From an uncultured Celeribacter sp. (GTDB lineage: Bacteria > Pseudomonadota > Alphaproteobacteria > Rhodobacterales > Rhodobacteraceae), in contig NZ_OY781106.1 in assembly GCF_963676475.1 (NCBI RefSeq), forward strand, positions 3,030,709-3,094,708: a stretch of 64,000 nucleotides of DNA. The letters are read 5' to 3'. Positions 8,553 through 17,209 of the stretch are shown piece by piece (position 1 is the first letter of the stretch; every line of letters starts with the position of its first letter). A program made the translations under genes and the position numbers. The notes beneath the pieces are model-generated. The model had not been told where the DNA came from, searched no databases, and saw nothing but the letters and a program-made list of their open reading frames with translations.

Positions 8553-10037
8553 ATGAACAGCAGTTTGAAAAGCCTGATCCTCGAGACAGCGCCCGCGCGT
8601 GAGACCCGGAGCTTTGCTGATCCCGCGGCGGCGGTGGATTATCTTGAGGCGCTCTATTCAGAGGCCTGTTCTTTTTTGACGGAAAAATTTTCGCTCATCG
8701 CCAGCGGGGAGGAGCCCGGGGCGCGCTATCGGGCCTATTACCCTGAAATTCGCGTGGTCACGACGTCTTATGCGACGATGGACAGCCGCCTGTCCTTTGG
8801 TCATGTCGCCAAGCCAGGCGAATATTCGACGACGATCACGCGGCCCGATCTGTTTCGCAATTACCTGAAACAGCAGATTTCCCAAATCCTGCGCAACCAT
8901 GGCGTTATGGTGCAAATCGGCATTTCCGACACGCCGATGCCCGTGCATTTCGCTGTCGCCAATGACGAGAACATCACCGTGCCGCAGGAAGGTGCCATGG
9001 CCTATCCGCTGCGCGATATTTTCGATGTACCGGATTTGACGACGACGCACGATGATATTGTCAATGGCTTTGGCTACACCCATGCGGATGGATCGGGGGC
9101 CTTGGCACCCTTCATGGCGCAGCGCATCGATTATTCTCTGGCCCGATTGTCGCATTATACCGCAACGGACGCCTGCCATTTCCAGAACCACGTGTTGTTC
9201 ACCAACTATCAGTTCTATGTCTCCGAATTCGAAGCCTATGCCCGCACGCAATTGGCCGACCCGGAGAGCGGTTACACCAGCTTTGTCTCCACCGGGAATA
9301 TTGAGATCACCTCGGCCGATGAGGAGATCCCGCCCACCGCGAAGATGCCACAGATGCCGACCTATCACCTCAAGCGAGCTGATGGATCGGGGATTACGCT
9401 TGTGAACATCGGTGTCGGGCCGTCGAATGCGAAAACCGCGACGGACCATATCGCTGTCTTGCGCCCGCATGCCTGGATCATGGTCGGGCATTGCGCGGGT
9501 CTGCGCAATTCTCAGCGGCTCGGGGATTTCGTCCTCGCGCATGCGTATCTGCGTGAGGATCATGTGTTGGATGACGACCTGCCGGTCTGGGTGCCGATCC
9601 CGGCTTTGGCGGAAATTCAGACCTCGCTCGAAGACGCGGTCGAACAGGTGACCGAGTTGGAGGGCTATGACCTCAAGCGCATCATGCGGACGGGGACGGT
9701 GGCGACGATCGACAACCGCAACTGGGAGCTGCGTGATCAATCCGGCCCGGTGCAGCGACTGTCGCAATCGCGGGCCATTGCGCTCGATATGGAAAGTGCG
9801 ACGATTGCTGCCAATGGGTTCCGGTTCCGCGTGCCCTATGGGACGCTTCTTTGTGTGTCGGACAAGCCGCTTCATGGTGAGTTGAAATTGCCCGGGATGG
9901 CGTCGGATTTCTATAAATCGCAGGTCTCTCGGCACCTATTGATCGGTATCCGCTCCATGGAATTGCTGCGCGACATGCCGATTGAACGCATCCATAGCCG
10001 AAAATTGCGTTCTTTCGAGGAGACGGCCTTCCTCTAA
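8553..10037 (+). CDS. amn: AMP nucleosidase
   Basis: Hydrolyses AMP to adenine and ribose-5-phosphate, controlling adenylate pools. At 494 residues it is close to the E. coli enzyme (about 484). An N-terminal AMN-specific domain precedes a phosphorylase/nucleosidase fold (about residues 300-480), with IMVGHCAGLRNSQRLGDFV and ALDMESATIAANGFRFRVPYG lining the nucleoside pocket. ATG 8553 is chosen because AAGGAT lies upstream and because earlier residues in this frame do not resemble the family. Confidence 0.93.
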   Translation: MNSSLKSLILETAPARETRSFADPAAAVDYLEALYSEACSFLTEKFSLIASGEEPGARYRAYYPEIRVVTTSYATMDSRLSFGHVAKPGEYSTTITRPDLFRNYLKQQISQILRNHGVMVQIGISDTPMPVHFAVANDENITVPQEGAMAYPLRDIFDVPDLTTTHDDIVNGFGYTHADGSGALAPFMAQRIDYSLARLSHYTATDACHFQNHVLFTNYQFYVSEFEAYARTQLADPESGYTSFVSTGNIEITSADEEIPPTAKMPQMPTYHLKRADGSGITLVNIGVGPSNAKTATDHIAVLRPHAWIMVGHCAGLRNSQRLGDFVLAHAYLREDHVLDDDLPVWVPIPALAEIQTSLEDAVEQVTELEGYDLKRIMRTGTVATIDNRNWELRDQSGPVQRLSQSRAIALDMESATIAANGFRFRVPYGTLLCVSDKPLHGELKLPGMASDFYKSQVSRHLLIGIRSMELLRDMPIERIHSRKLRSFEETAFL

Positions 10038-10093
10038 TCGGGGTTTTTCGCTCAAAATGCGGGAAAAAGCCAAGGATCAGTACACTAGGCGTT

Positions 10094-10155
10094 GTACGCC
10101 CCCTCAATATTCGCTTAGAAATGCGCAATAATCCCCAAATCGAAGGGGGGCGTAC
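10094..10155. repeat. Inverted repeat in the leader of the HU gene
   Basis: Ten-base arms GTACGCCCCC (10094-10103) and GGGGGCGTAC (10146-10155) flank 42 bp of AT-rich sequence. The right arm ends 15 bp before the HU start and abuts its GAGGAG ribosome-binding site. It could be a two-half-site operator or a long-range stem limiting translation. Confidence 0.45.
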
Positions 10156-10170
10156 GAGGAGTATACAGAC

Positions 10171-10458
10171 ATGACGAAACCGATGACCAAAACCCAGCTC
10201 GTGGCTGCACTCGCCGAAGAAATGGGTTCTGACAAGAAATCCGCTGGCGCGGCGCTCGAGGCGATCACCTCCCTCATCACCAAAGAAGTCTCCGCCGGTG
10301 GCGCTGTGACTCTTCCCGGCGTTGGCAAAATCTACTGCCGTGAGCGTCCGGAGCGTATGGTGCGTAACCCGCAGACCGGCGCGCAGATGAAGAAAGAAGC
10401 CGACAAGGTCGTGAAAATGACCATCGCAAAAGCGCTGAAAGACAGCGTGAATGGCTAA
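10171..10458 (+). CDS. HU/IHF-family DNA-binding protein
   Basis: A 95-residue nucleoid protein. Two N-terminal helices (TKTQLVAALAEEMGSDKKSA) are followed by the beta arms with LPGVGKIYCRERPERMVRNP and a C-terminal Lys-rich helix. The Pro at the arm tip expected for DNA kinking lies in RNPQTG. It binds DNA with little sequence preference and shapes the chromosome. GAGGAG precedes the start. The gene is monocistronic, ending at a strong terminator, and is preceded by a GC-rich inverted repeat. HU-alpha versus IHF-like assignment is not resolved here. Confidence 0.93.
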   Translation: MTKPMTKTQLVAALAEEMGSDKKSAGAALEAITSLITKEVSAGGAVTLPGVGKIYCRERPERMVRNPQTGAQMKKEADKVVKMTIAKALKDSVNG

Positions 10459-10481
10459 GTCTTTCTGACTGTTTATTCGAA

Positions 10482-10508
10482 AGGGTCGCGCCGGTCGCGG
10501 CCCTTTTT
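10482..10508 (+). terminator. Rho-independent terminator after the HU gene
   Basis: Arms AGGGTCGCG and CGCGGCCCT pair over nine positions with one G-U, around a five-base loop, followed directly by TTTTT. It lies 24 bp past the HU stop and just before the next gene, which must therefore have its own promoter or depend on readthrough. Confidence 0.85.
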
Positions 10509-10533
10509 CGTTTCTGGATATGTGAGGGCCAAG

Positions 10534-11406
10534 ATGGATTTCAAAGCATTCGCGATGGGGCTGGCTTTCGTGTTCATGTGGTCTTCTGCTTTTACCTCCG
10601 CGCGGATCATCGTGGCCGATGCCCCCGCGCTTGCCGCTCTGACGGTCCGGTTTATGCTCTCTGGTCTGGTTGGCGTTCTTTTGGCACGAGCGCTCGGGCA
10701 GTCCTGGCATTTCACGCGGGTACAGTGGAAAAGCATTGCCTTGTTCGGGCTCTGTCAGAACACGATTTACCTTGGCCTGTATTTCTTGGCGATGCGCAGT
10801 GTCGAGGCCTCTGTTGCCTCTGTTTTGGCCTCTTCGATGCCTTTGGTTGTGGCGCTTTTTTCGACCCTAATCCAGCGTAAGATGCCGAAACCGCTTGCTC
10901 TTGTGGGGCTGGTTCTTGGCTTTGTCGGCGTGATCATGATCATGGGCACCCGTGTGTCTGCGGGCAGCGATGTGATGGGCATTCTGCTGTGTATGATCGG
11001 TACAGTGGCGCTGGCGGTTGCGACGCTCACCGTGCAATCGGCCGATGCCGGGGATAATGTCCTGATGGTTGTCGGCATCCAGAGCCTGATCGGCGCTGCC
11101 GCTCTGGCCGTGATCTCGCCCTTTGTGGACAATTATACCGTGAATATGTCCGCGAAACTCGTTTGGTCGATGCTCTACACCACTTTCATCCCGGGGCTTT
11201 TGGCGACCTGGGTCTGGTTCAAATTGGTGGCGCGTCTGGGCACGGTCAAATCCGCCGCCTTCCATTTTTTGAACCCGTTTTTTGGGGTTGGAATCGCGGC
11301 CCTTCTCTTGGGTGAAAAGATCAGCCAATGGGACGTCTATGGCGTCGTGACGATTATGATTGGCATTCTTGCGGTGCAGTTTTCCAAGTCCGAAAACAGA
11401 CCCTAA
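10534..11406 (+). CDS. EamA/DMT-family transporter
   Basis: About 290 residues with ten predicted hydrophobic helices in two EamA repeats: FMWSSAFTSARIIVADAPAL opens the first, and GLLATWVWFKLVARLG with FLNPFFGVGIAALLLGE lies in the second. Family members export amino acids, metabolites or drugs; the substrate here is unknown. ATG 10534 has GAGG 7 nt upstream; a GTG four codons earlier is an alternative. The 3' end overlaps the remnant of a convergent AEC-type gene by 4 bp. Confidence 0.85.
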   Translation: MDFKAFAMGLAFVFMWSSAFTSARIIVADAPALAALTVRFMLSGLVGVLLARALGQSWHFTRVQWKSIALFGLCQNTIYLGLYFLAMRSVEASVASVLASSMPLVVALFSTLIQRKMPKPLALVGLVLGFVGVIMIMGTRVSAGSDVMGILLCMIGTVALAVATLTVQSADAGDNVLMVVGIQSLIGAAALAVISPFVDNYTVNMSAKLVWSMLYTTFIPGLLATWVWFKLVARLGTVKSAAFHFLNPFFGVGIAALLLGEKISQWDVYGVVTIMIGILAVQFSKSENRP

Positions 11407-11838
11407 ACCACCAGAAACAGCACAATATTGAGCGTGACAAAGGCCGCGAGTGTGTTCACGAGGATCGACAGAGAGGCCAGAGCCCCACGTCCGACCTCTT
11501 GGGCAAACAGGGCGGCGATGGCCATGGTCGGAAGCGCAGCGGAAATCAGCACGGCCATTCGCAGGTCCGGGTCCAGAGTGACGCCAAAACGCGCGACCAG
11601 AAAGATCACAAGCGCTGTACACAGGGGCATGACACGACCAGCTTGCCGACGGCGGCCTGACCGGCCAGACGCAGGTTGCCTTCAAAATTCAGCCCCGCGA
11701 GCCGCCGATCGCGAAAAGCGCGACGGCTGATGCGGAGCCAGCGACCAGATTGATGAGCTTGTGAACCAGAGAAACATCAGCCCGCCACTCAGGAGACCTG
11801 AAAACACGTAGACGGTGATGCCTAGGATTGTGAGAAGC
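11403..11838 (-). pseudogene. Decayed AEC-family (auxin efflux carrier-type) transporter
   Basis: An open stretch (11403-11630) gives 75 residues matching the last three helices of AEC carriers (TLDPDLRMAVLISAALPTMA). Upstream on the same strand the family sequence continues but changes frame: KLINLVAGSASAVALFAIGG is in one frame, GLNFEGNLRLAGQAAVGKLV in a second and MPLCTALVIFLV in the third. Only about 40 residues precede this, starting at the aroC stop, so most of helices 1-6 are missing. Internal deletion plus at least two frameshifts makes this a remnant. Assembly error could explain the frameshifts but not the deletion. Confidence 0.75.
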
Positions 11839-12939
11839 TCAGCCAATGTGACCGCGGAGCCCCTCGCCGACTTGACCGCGATGCAGCAGCAGATGATCGA
11901 GGAGCACGCAGGCCATCATCGCCTCGCCCACGGGCACGGCACGGATGCCGACGCAGGGATCGTGGCGGCCCTTGGTGATCAGATCGGTGTCTTCGCCCGC
12001 TTTTGTTACGGTCTTGCGCGGGGTCAGAATAGAAGATGTCGGTTTCACCGCAAAGCGCACGACGACATCCTGCCCGGTGGAAATCCCACCAAGAATCCCA
12101 CCCGCATGATTAGATCCGAACTCAGGCCCATTCGGCCCCATACGGATTTCATCGGCGTTTTCTTCTCCGGTGAGACAAGCGGAATTCATGCCCTCGCCAA
12201 TTTCCACCCCTTTGACGGCGTTGATGGACATCATCGCAGCGGCCAAATCAGTGTCTAACTTGGCATAAATCGGTGCGCCGAGGCCCGCGGGCAGGCCTTT
12301 TGCGACCACTTCGATGACGGCGCCAACAGAAGAGCCATTTTTGCGGATATCGCCCAAGTAGTCGGCCCATGTGTCCGCAGTGGCGGCAGAGGGCACCCAG
12401 AACGGGTTGTTGTCGATCTCGGCCATGTCGCGCGGACCTTCGATGCCATGCGGGCCGATCTGGGTCATATAGCCTTTGATCTCCAGATCAGGCACCAATG
12501 CGGCCAAAACCGCGCGTGCGATCCCGCCTGCGGCCACGCGCGCGGCGGTTTCCCGTGCCGAAGACCGCCCGCCGCCACGATAATCGCGGATGCCGTATTT
12601 CTGGAAATAGGTGATGTCGGCGTGACCGGGACGAAACGCCTGCGCGATCTCGCCGTAATCTTTCGAACGCTGGTCCGTGTTGCGGATCATCAGTTGGATC
12701 GGCGTGCCGGTGGTCTTGCCCTCGAACACACCAGAGAGGATTTCCACCTGATCGGGCTCGCGCCGCTGGGTGGTGAACTTCGAAGTGCCGGGTTTGCGCT
12801 TGTCGAGCCAGACCTGAAGCATCTCTTCATTGATCTCGATCCCCGGAGGGCATCCATCGACCGTGGCGCCCAAAGCGGGTCCGTGGCTTTCACCCCAGGT
12901 GGTGAAGCGGAAAAGATGTCCGAATGTGTTCATGCTCAT
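11839..12939 (-). CDS. aroC: Chorismate synthase
   Basis: Converts 5-enolpyruvylshikimate-3-phosphate to chorismate using reduced FMN, the last shared step of aromatic synthesis. At 366 residues it has the three family signatures: TTWGESHGPALGATVDGCPP near the N-terminus, RPGHADITYFQKYGIRDYRG in the middle, and the C-terminal region with RFAVKPTSSI and the GRHDPCVGIRAVPVGEA segment. The start follows GAGGAG on the minus strand. The remains of the AEC gene begin at its stop. Confidence 0.97.
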   Translation of the reverse strand: MSMNTFGHLFRFTTWGESHGPALGATVDGCPPGIEINEEMLQVWLDKRKPGTSKFTTQRREPDQVEILSGVFEGKTTGTPIQLMIRNTDQRSKDYGEIAQAFRPGHADITYFQKYGIRDYRGGGRSSARETAARVAAGGIARAVLAALVPDLEIKGYMTQIGPHGIEGPRDMAEIDNNPFWVPSAATADTWADYLGDIRKNGSSVGAVIEVVAKGLPAGLGAPIYAKLDTDLAAAMMSINAVKGVEIGEGMNSACLTGEENADEIRMGPNGPEFGSNHAGGILGGISTGQDVVVRFAVKPTSSILTPRKTVTKAGEDTDLITKGRHDPCVGIRAVPVGEAMMACVLLDHLLLHRGQVGEGLRGHIG

Positions 12940-13071
12940 GGCGGGCTCCTCGCGTTATGTTTGCTTTAACCGAAGTCATTTCCGGGAGCAATAAATGCGC
13001 GCTCGGGAGTTCTGAGACAGAGGGGCAATGATGCGGTCCAGAAGGCTTTCACGTGCAACGTGACCGAAGAC

Positions 13072-14130
13072 CTATCCGCGCAACAAGCCGAACAGTTTTC
13101 TCGCTTGGCGTGGCGACCGTCTCGCGTGGCGCGTAGACCGTCCTGTCGGTGCGAATTCTTCGTCCAGATAGGAGGAGAAGGCTTTGTATTCTCCATCCAG
13201 CCCAAGGGACATGGATTTTTCATATCCCTTCTTGCGCATTTCGAAGGCCTCGGTTGTCCAGTGTTCAATCGCCCAGTCTATGGCTTTTTGATACGCGGCG
13301 ATGTCACCGTAGGGCACCTGAATACAGTTGTCGCCAAAGTCGCAATAGAACCTGTTGCCAAAGGCGTCCGGGATGATGATCAGCTGTCCTGCGGCCATCG
13401 CTTCCAAGCCGGGCAGGTAGAGGCCCTCTTCGGGCAAGGGTGAGGCGATGAAAATCGACCCCTTCGCGTAGAATTGTCTCAATTCGTCCCACGATACCCC
13501 TTTTTTCGCTTCGAGCACCGAAGAGACTTGGGACGCTTTTCGATAGGCTGAGGCGACGTCTTTTGCGAGATCGGATTTGAATGTGTTGTAGAAGAGCGTG
13601 ATGGGGTCATTCTGTTCGGGAGTGTTTTTGAAAGCATCGAAATCGAACCCGTGCGGAATGAGGTGCAGTTTGTCCTTATTTTCCACATAAGGACTGACGG
13701 CATCCAAAACTTCCTGCGTGATGCAAATGCGGCGAAGCGGTTTCGACAACAGCCGATAGGAATAGCCGTTGTCAAAGGCTGTATTGGAGAGCCTGGTGTT
13801 CTGCAAAAGATGGATAAAGGTCAGGTCGCGACCGGCGACCTCGGCGTAAAGGGCGCAGAGGCGTTCGTGTGAGGAGGGCAGCGTAAAGAAGATGATGTCG
13901 TCTTTGCGCGGTTCCAGTTCGCTTGCGGCACAAATTTTGATGCCGCTGCCATAGCTTTCAAAGTAAGGCTTTTTGAACAGGGGGCTGCTCAGATGTGGCC
14001 ATTTCAGTTCGGAACAACAAAATATCACCTCACGCCCGGTGCGAGACGCATGCACGGCATAATCCAGAATTTTTGCGATCCCCCCCACCGGGTTGTCCGT
14101 TGGCACGAAAAAAACCATCCGTTGCGTCAT
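13072..14130 (-). CDS. Glycosyltransferase, GT-B fold (family 4-like)
   Basis: A 352-residue GT-B type protein. The N-terminal Rossmann half carries FVPTDNPVGGIAKI and the C-terminal half has ASPLPEEGLYLPGLEAMAAG, the EX7E-type donor-binding region of GT1/GT4 enzymes. It presumably transfers a sugar to the growing surface glycan at the cytoplasmic face. ATG overlaps the stop of the preceding transferase by 4 bp (ATGA), and this is the last gene of the long minus-strand polysaccharide operon. Donor and acceptor cannot be inferred. Confidence 0.75.
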   Translation of the reverse strand: MTQRMVFFVPTDNPVGGIAKILDYAVHASRTGREVIFCCSELKWPHLSSPLFKKPYFESYGSGIKICAASELEPRKDDIIFFTLPSSHERLCALYAEVAGRDLTFIHLLQNTRLSNTAFDNGYSYRLLSKPLRRICITQEVLDAVSPYVENKDKLHLIPHGFDFDAFKNTPEQNDPITLFYNTFKSDLAKDVASAYRKASQVSSVLEAKKGVSWDELRQFYAKGSIFIASPLPEEGLYLPGLEAMAAGQLIIIPDAFGNRFYCDFGDNCIQVPYGDIAAYQKAIDWAIEHWTTEAFEMRKKGYEKSMSLGLDGEYKAFSSYLDEEFAPTGRSTRHARRSPRQARKLFGLLRG

Positions 14131-15212
14131 GAGATGTCTCCAAAGAGAGAGGGATCGTTCAAAATCTCAGCGGCTTTCGTTTTTGCGTACTGCAAAGCCG
14201 TGTCGAACTGACCCTTCTTGGCCGCAGAGATAAATGTCATAAGCTGTTCCGGGTCCGGTTCGTTTTGCGATGTCATGCCGGGGAAGGGGGCCCAAATCCG
14301 GTCGAGACCAGTTTGCGCATTCGCAAAGATGGGCGTGCCGACGCTGACGGATTGGATCAGGCGTGTCGATGTCGAATATGTACGTTCCTCATTGACGACG
14401 GACCAATCCATGACGCCATAACAGCTTTTCAAGAGGGCCAGATGCGCAGGGTAGGACAACCCCGTCACGCGGCGCACGTTCGGAAGTTGAAGCAGGCGCG
14501 ACAAGCCGACGCTTTCAGGGTCTTCATGATGCTTGTGCGGTGACATCAGGAATGCCTGTTGCTCAGGTTGATGTTCCAATACCTCTGCCATGGCTTTCAA
14601 AAACGGAGCATTGTTGGTCCATTTTTGCCCCCCGGAGAAGAACAGGATATTTTCGCGGGTGGGCGCTTTGTGATCGTTTTTTGCAGGAAGAGGCGTAAAC
14701 GGATTCAGGCAGACCGATTTGAGCGCACTCAATTCTTCTGAGAAAAGCTCCATTGTTTTGGGGCCGTTTACAAAGACCCGATCCGCGGAGGTCAGGCATT
14801 CTACGTGGAGGGTTTCCGTCTGCTTGATTTTTTCTTCACTGGCGCCCGCATGGATGAATTCCAATGCGCGCGGGGCGAGGACGTCATAAATGACGAAATG
14901 TTTCTTCAGGGCCTGGCGGAAAATCGGCACCATTTCAAGCTGGGTGAATACGATTGCCGATCTTTCAATGCGCTCAAAGAAGATGTCGATTTTGTCGTCG
15001 TGAAGCACGAGAAAATCCGGGTGCGCATTGACCGAACGGATCACGGTGTTCGCGCGGGCCAAAAGATCGTAGCGGGATTTGGGCATCACGTAGATAACGC
15101 GGTCCATCTGCGTCTTGGCCTGAAAGGCCAATTGCTCCGCCCGCAAACCCGGTGCGCGGACCACATTTGAGACCAGCGGGGGCAACATATTGCAAAAGAT
15201 GTAACAATCCAT
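14127..15212 (-). CDS. Putative glycosyltransferase (361 aa)
   Basis: The N-terminus (MDCYIFCNMLPPLVSNVVRA) and central ILFFSGGQKWTNNAPFLKAM, followed by a region with STRLIQSVSVGTPIFAN, resemble the two Rossmann domains of GT-B transferases, with the last motif in the place of the donor-sugar binding loop. The usual E-x7-E is not clear, so family membership is tentative. It is 4 bp after the 270-aa unknown gene and overlaps the next transferase, placing it firmly in the polysaccharide operon. Confidence 0.6.
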   Translation of the reverse strand: MDCYIFCNMLPPLVSNVVRAPGLRAEQLAFQAKTQMDRVIYVMPKSRYDLLARANTVIRSVNAHPDFLVLHDDKIDIFFERIERSAIVFTQLEMVPIFRQALKKHFVIYDVLAPRALEFIHAGASEEKIKQTETLHVECLTSADRVFVNGPKTMELFSEELSALKSVCLNPFTPLPAKNDHKAPTRENILFFSGGQKWTNNAPFLKAMAEVLEHQPEQQAFLMSPHKHHEDPESVGLSRLLQLPNVRRVTGLSYPAHLALLKSCYGVMDWSVVNEERTYSTSTRLIQSVSVGTPIFANAQTGLDRIWAPFPGMTSQNEPDPEQLMTFISAAKKGQFDTALQYAKTKAAEILNDPSLFGDIS

Positions 15213-15216
15213 GGTC

Positions 15217-16029
15217 TTAGCCGATCTCGAATATCAAACAGTTCAAATTGGATTGCGCGGGCAACATGGAGCCAAAAAGGGTCTTGGCCATGCGAACGGG
15301 CTGGGAGAAGGCTGTTTTCACCCTCTGATGCACCAACTCCAGAGGGTTTTCATAGTTCAGGACTTCCAGACAAAACACCACTTTGGCTTCTGGATAGAGC
15401 TGCGAAAGCTCTTTGATCTGGTCGCTTTGACCCAGCAAAATATCGACGGGCAGGTGCAAGTCCTCTGTCAGCCCGGCGGCCAGGCCGAAACTGCTGAACA
15501 CGGTGCTGCGAAAGCCGGGCAAGCATCCGATAACGGGATCATAGGGCAGATAGTTCTGACCGCGAGACGCCGCACGCAGGGAGACCCAAGCGACTTTGGG
15601 GATTGCGCGAAGCGCATCGGGCAAGTTCGAACTGCTGAGAAATGCGGTGTTATTGGCCAGTCTCTCCTGCAAAACCTCGGTGGTCATGAGGTGACAGGGC
15701 AGCCAGGAAAACCGACGCTGATGGGTCAAAAGTCCCTCGCTCAGAACCACGGAATCGAGGGGGGTCAGACACAGCGCCCCACTGCGCAGATGCATATCCA
15801 GATGCATGAGGTCGATGCCGCTGGTGACATAGAAAATCACGGGGACCTTGTTCAGGATCTCGAAATCACGATCCTGAAGATACCGCGGCCCGACCACAAT
15901 CGCAGCATTGGAAAACCGAATGCCTGAGACAAAATTTTCGGGGCTGCCGGTTGCGGTGAAAGAAAGCCCTGCACCTTTGATGTCGTCGTCTCGTCCAATG
16001 ATCGCGTAAGTCATAAGTCGCTTGTTCAC
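15217..16029 (-). CDS. Uncharacterised protein of the polysaccharide operon (270 aa)
   Basis: I do not recognise this protein. It has no signal peptide or clear membrane helix, so it is likely cytoplasmic. The N-terminal half has alternating beta/alpha character (MTYAIIGRDD, AAIVVGPRYL, VPVIFYVTSG), suggesting a Rossmann-like or GT-like fold; the C-terminus is AKTLFGSMLPAQSN. The GTG start overlaps the stop of the 122-aa gene (GTGA); ATG at 16014 is an alternative. Position suggests a role in assembling or modifying the glycan. No catalytic motif was identified. Confidence 0.6.
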   Translation of the reverse strand: MNKRLMTYAIIGRDDDIKGAGLSFTATGSPENFVSGIRFSNAAIVVGPRYLQDRDFEILNKVPVIFYVTSGIDLMHLDMHLRSGALCLTPLDSVVLSEGLLTHQRRFSWLPCHLMTTEVLQERLANNTAFLSSSNLPDALRAIPKVAWVSLRAASRGQNYLPYDPVIGCLPGFRSTVFSSFGLAAGLTEDLHLPVDILLGQSDQIKELSQLYPEAKVVFCLEVLNYENPLELVHQRVKTAFSQPVRMAKTLFGSMLPAQSNLNCLIFEIG

Positions 16030-16394
16030 TTCGAGCCGGAGTTCATGGAGCGTACATGTTTCGCAACGCGATGAAGGGCCATCCGAACACGGTTTTTCAA
16101 GCCCCGGCTGTTTTCCAGGCGCGTGCCGAAGAGTTTGCTGTAGACGACCGGGTCGTCGATATTCTCATTGTACATTTTGACCTTCAAAATCTCGAGCAAC
16201 TCATCCAGCGTGAGGTCTCGCGAAATTTGTGCGTGGTCCAGAGAACTGCCACTGTGCATCGTGAAGTTCAGATTGCGTTGACCGGCCAGCATCGAGGTGA
16301 TCGCCCGCGCGGTCGGGTCCGTTGAGGGGAAGACGGGGAGATTCAAAACGTCCAGCGTGATTTCTGTTTTCTTGGTGTTGGCCTGGGTGGTCAT
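16026..16394 (-). CDS. Small uncharacterised protein of the polysaccharide operon (122 aa)
   Basis: A soluble, largely helical protein with a basic C-terminus (RVRMALHRVAKHVR) and a central LTLDELLEILKVKMYNEN helix. No family recognised. ATG at 16394 overlaps the sulfotransferase stop (ATGA), which decides this start over a longer upstream frame. Tight coupling on both sides argues that it is a real gene acting with the sulfotransferase or the next protein. Confidence 0.6.
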   Translation of the reverse strand: MTTQANTKKTEITLDVLNLPVFPSTDPTARAITSMLAGQRNLNFTMHSGSSLDHAQISRDLTLDELLEILKVKMYNENIDDPVVYSKLFGTRLENSRGLKNRVRMALHRVAKHVRSMNSGSK

Positions 16395-17209
16395 GATGCT
16401 TTTACCTCTCGGGAGGCGTCGGTGGGACGCATATCTGAAAGCGTGAGGAATTGAGTTGCCTTGTCCCAAAGTTGATCTGCGGTTTGTCTGAGGGCCGGAT
16501 CAATCACAAGTTCGTCGACAGTGGTGTCTTGGAACAGTTCGGGTCTGAAGGTTTTCGACATCGGAATGGGGTCGAGATTGATGCCGAAACGGTCGTTCAG
16601 ATGCGCGGCGACAGAGGTCTCTGCGGCCAGCCGATCAATACGTACCACCACGGCGTCCGCGTTCCTTTGCGCGAGGAACTGGAGAATGCCTGTCATGTGG
16701 ATACACCAGTTGATACAAACGGCATCCGCGCTCATTGCATTGCGCGCGACATTCCTTGCGACATTGGTGTTCAGCGTGGAATAGTAATCCTTGAACACCC
16801 GGCGCATCACGCTGTCGATACAGCTGGTGTAATGCCGCAAGACCACGAGATATTTCGGGTTGGGCAAAACGGAATGCCAGAAATCCAGCAACAGGCAGGT
16901 CCGGGGATCTTTGAAGCCCCAGACATCATGGACGGCATCACGACGGGAAATCAGATCCGTGGCCACGGAATAGAATTTCTTCGGGATCACGGGGGCCAGA
17001 TCGGATGTGGTATCCCAAGTGGCCGAATTGGTTTGCATGATGGCCTGATTGATGTCGTAGGCTTCCCGGTCCTCGAAATGCCCGAAAGGGTTCGAAGCCT
17101 TTGCGCCCAACAGGTCATCGCCCACGAAAAGCCCGGCTTCGGCACAATGTTGGGCCATGGCCGATGTGCCGCTGCGGTGATAGCCGACGATGACAATCTG
17201 AGTGGCCAT
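16391..17209 (-). CDS. PAPS-dependent sulfotransferase family protein
   Basis: A 272-residue P-loop sulfotransferase. The 5'-phosphosulfate loop is GYHRSGTSAMAQH near the N-terminus, and the 3'-phosphate segment is WGFKDPRTCLLL followed by YLVVLRHYTSCIDSVMRR, with the R and S expected for PAPS binding. It would transfer sulfate from PAPS to a sugar hydroxyl; related proteins also sulfate other acceptors. The start overlaps the hddA stop (TAATG). Placement beside heptose genes suggests that the exported glycan is sulfated. This is an inference. Confidence 0.82.
   Translation of the reverse strand: MATQIVIVGYHRSGTSAMAQHCAEAGLFVGDDLLGAKASNPFGHFEDREAYDINQAIMQTNSATWDTTSDLAPVIPKKFYSVATDLISRRDAVHDVWGFKDPRTCLLLDFWHSVLPNPKYLVVLRHYTSCIDSVMRRVFKDYYSTLNTNVARNVARNAMSADAVCINWCIHMTGILQFLAQRNADAVVVRIDRLAAETSVAAHLNDRFGINLDPIPMSKTFRPELFQDTTVDELVIDPALRQTADQLWDKATQFLTLSDMRPTDASREVKAS

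Noticed and set aside
8658..9935. A 425-residue frame antisense to amn
   Set aside because: Fully contained in amn, with no motif and no start site.
12940..13071. A small gene between aroC and the last glycosyltransferase
   Set aside because: The only open frame here runs antisense-free into shadow sequence of the transferase and has neither a start site nor a recognisable product.
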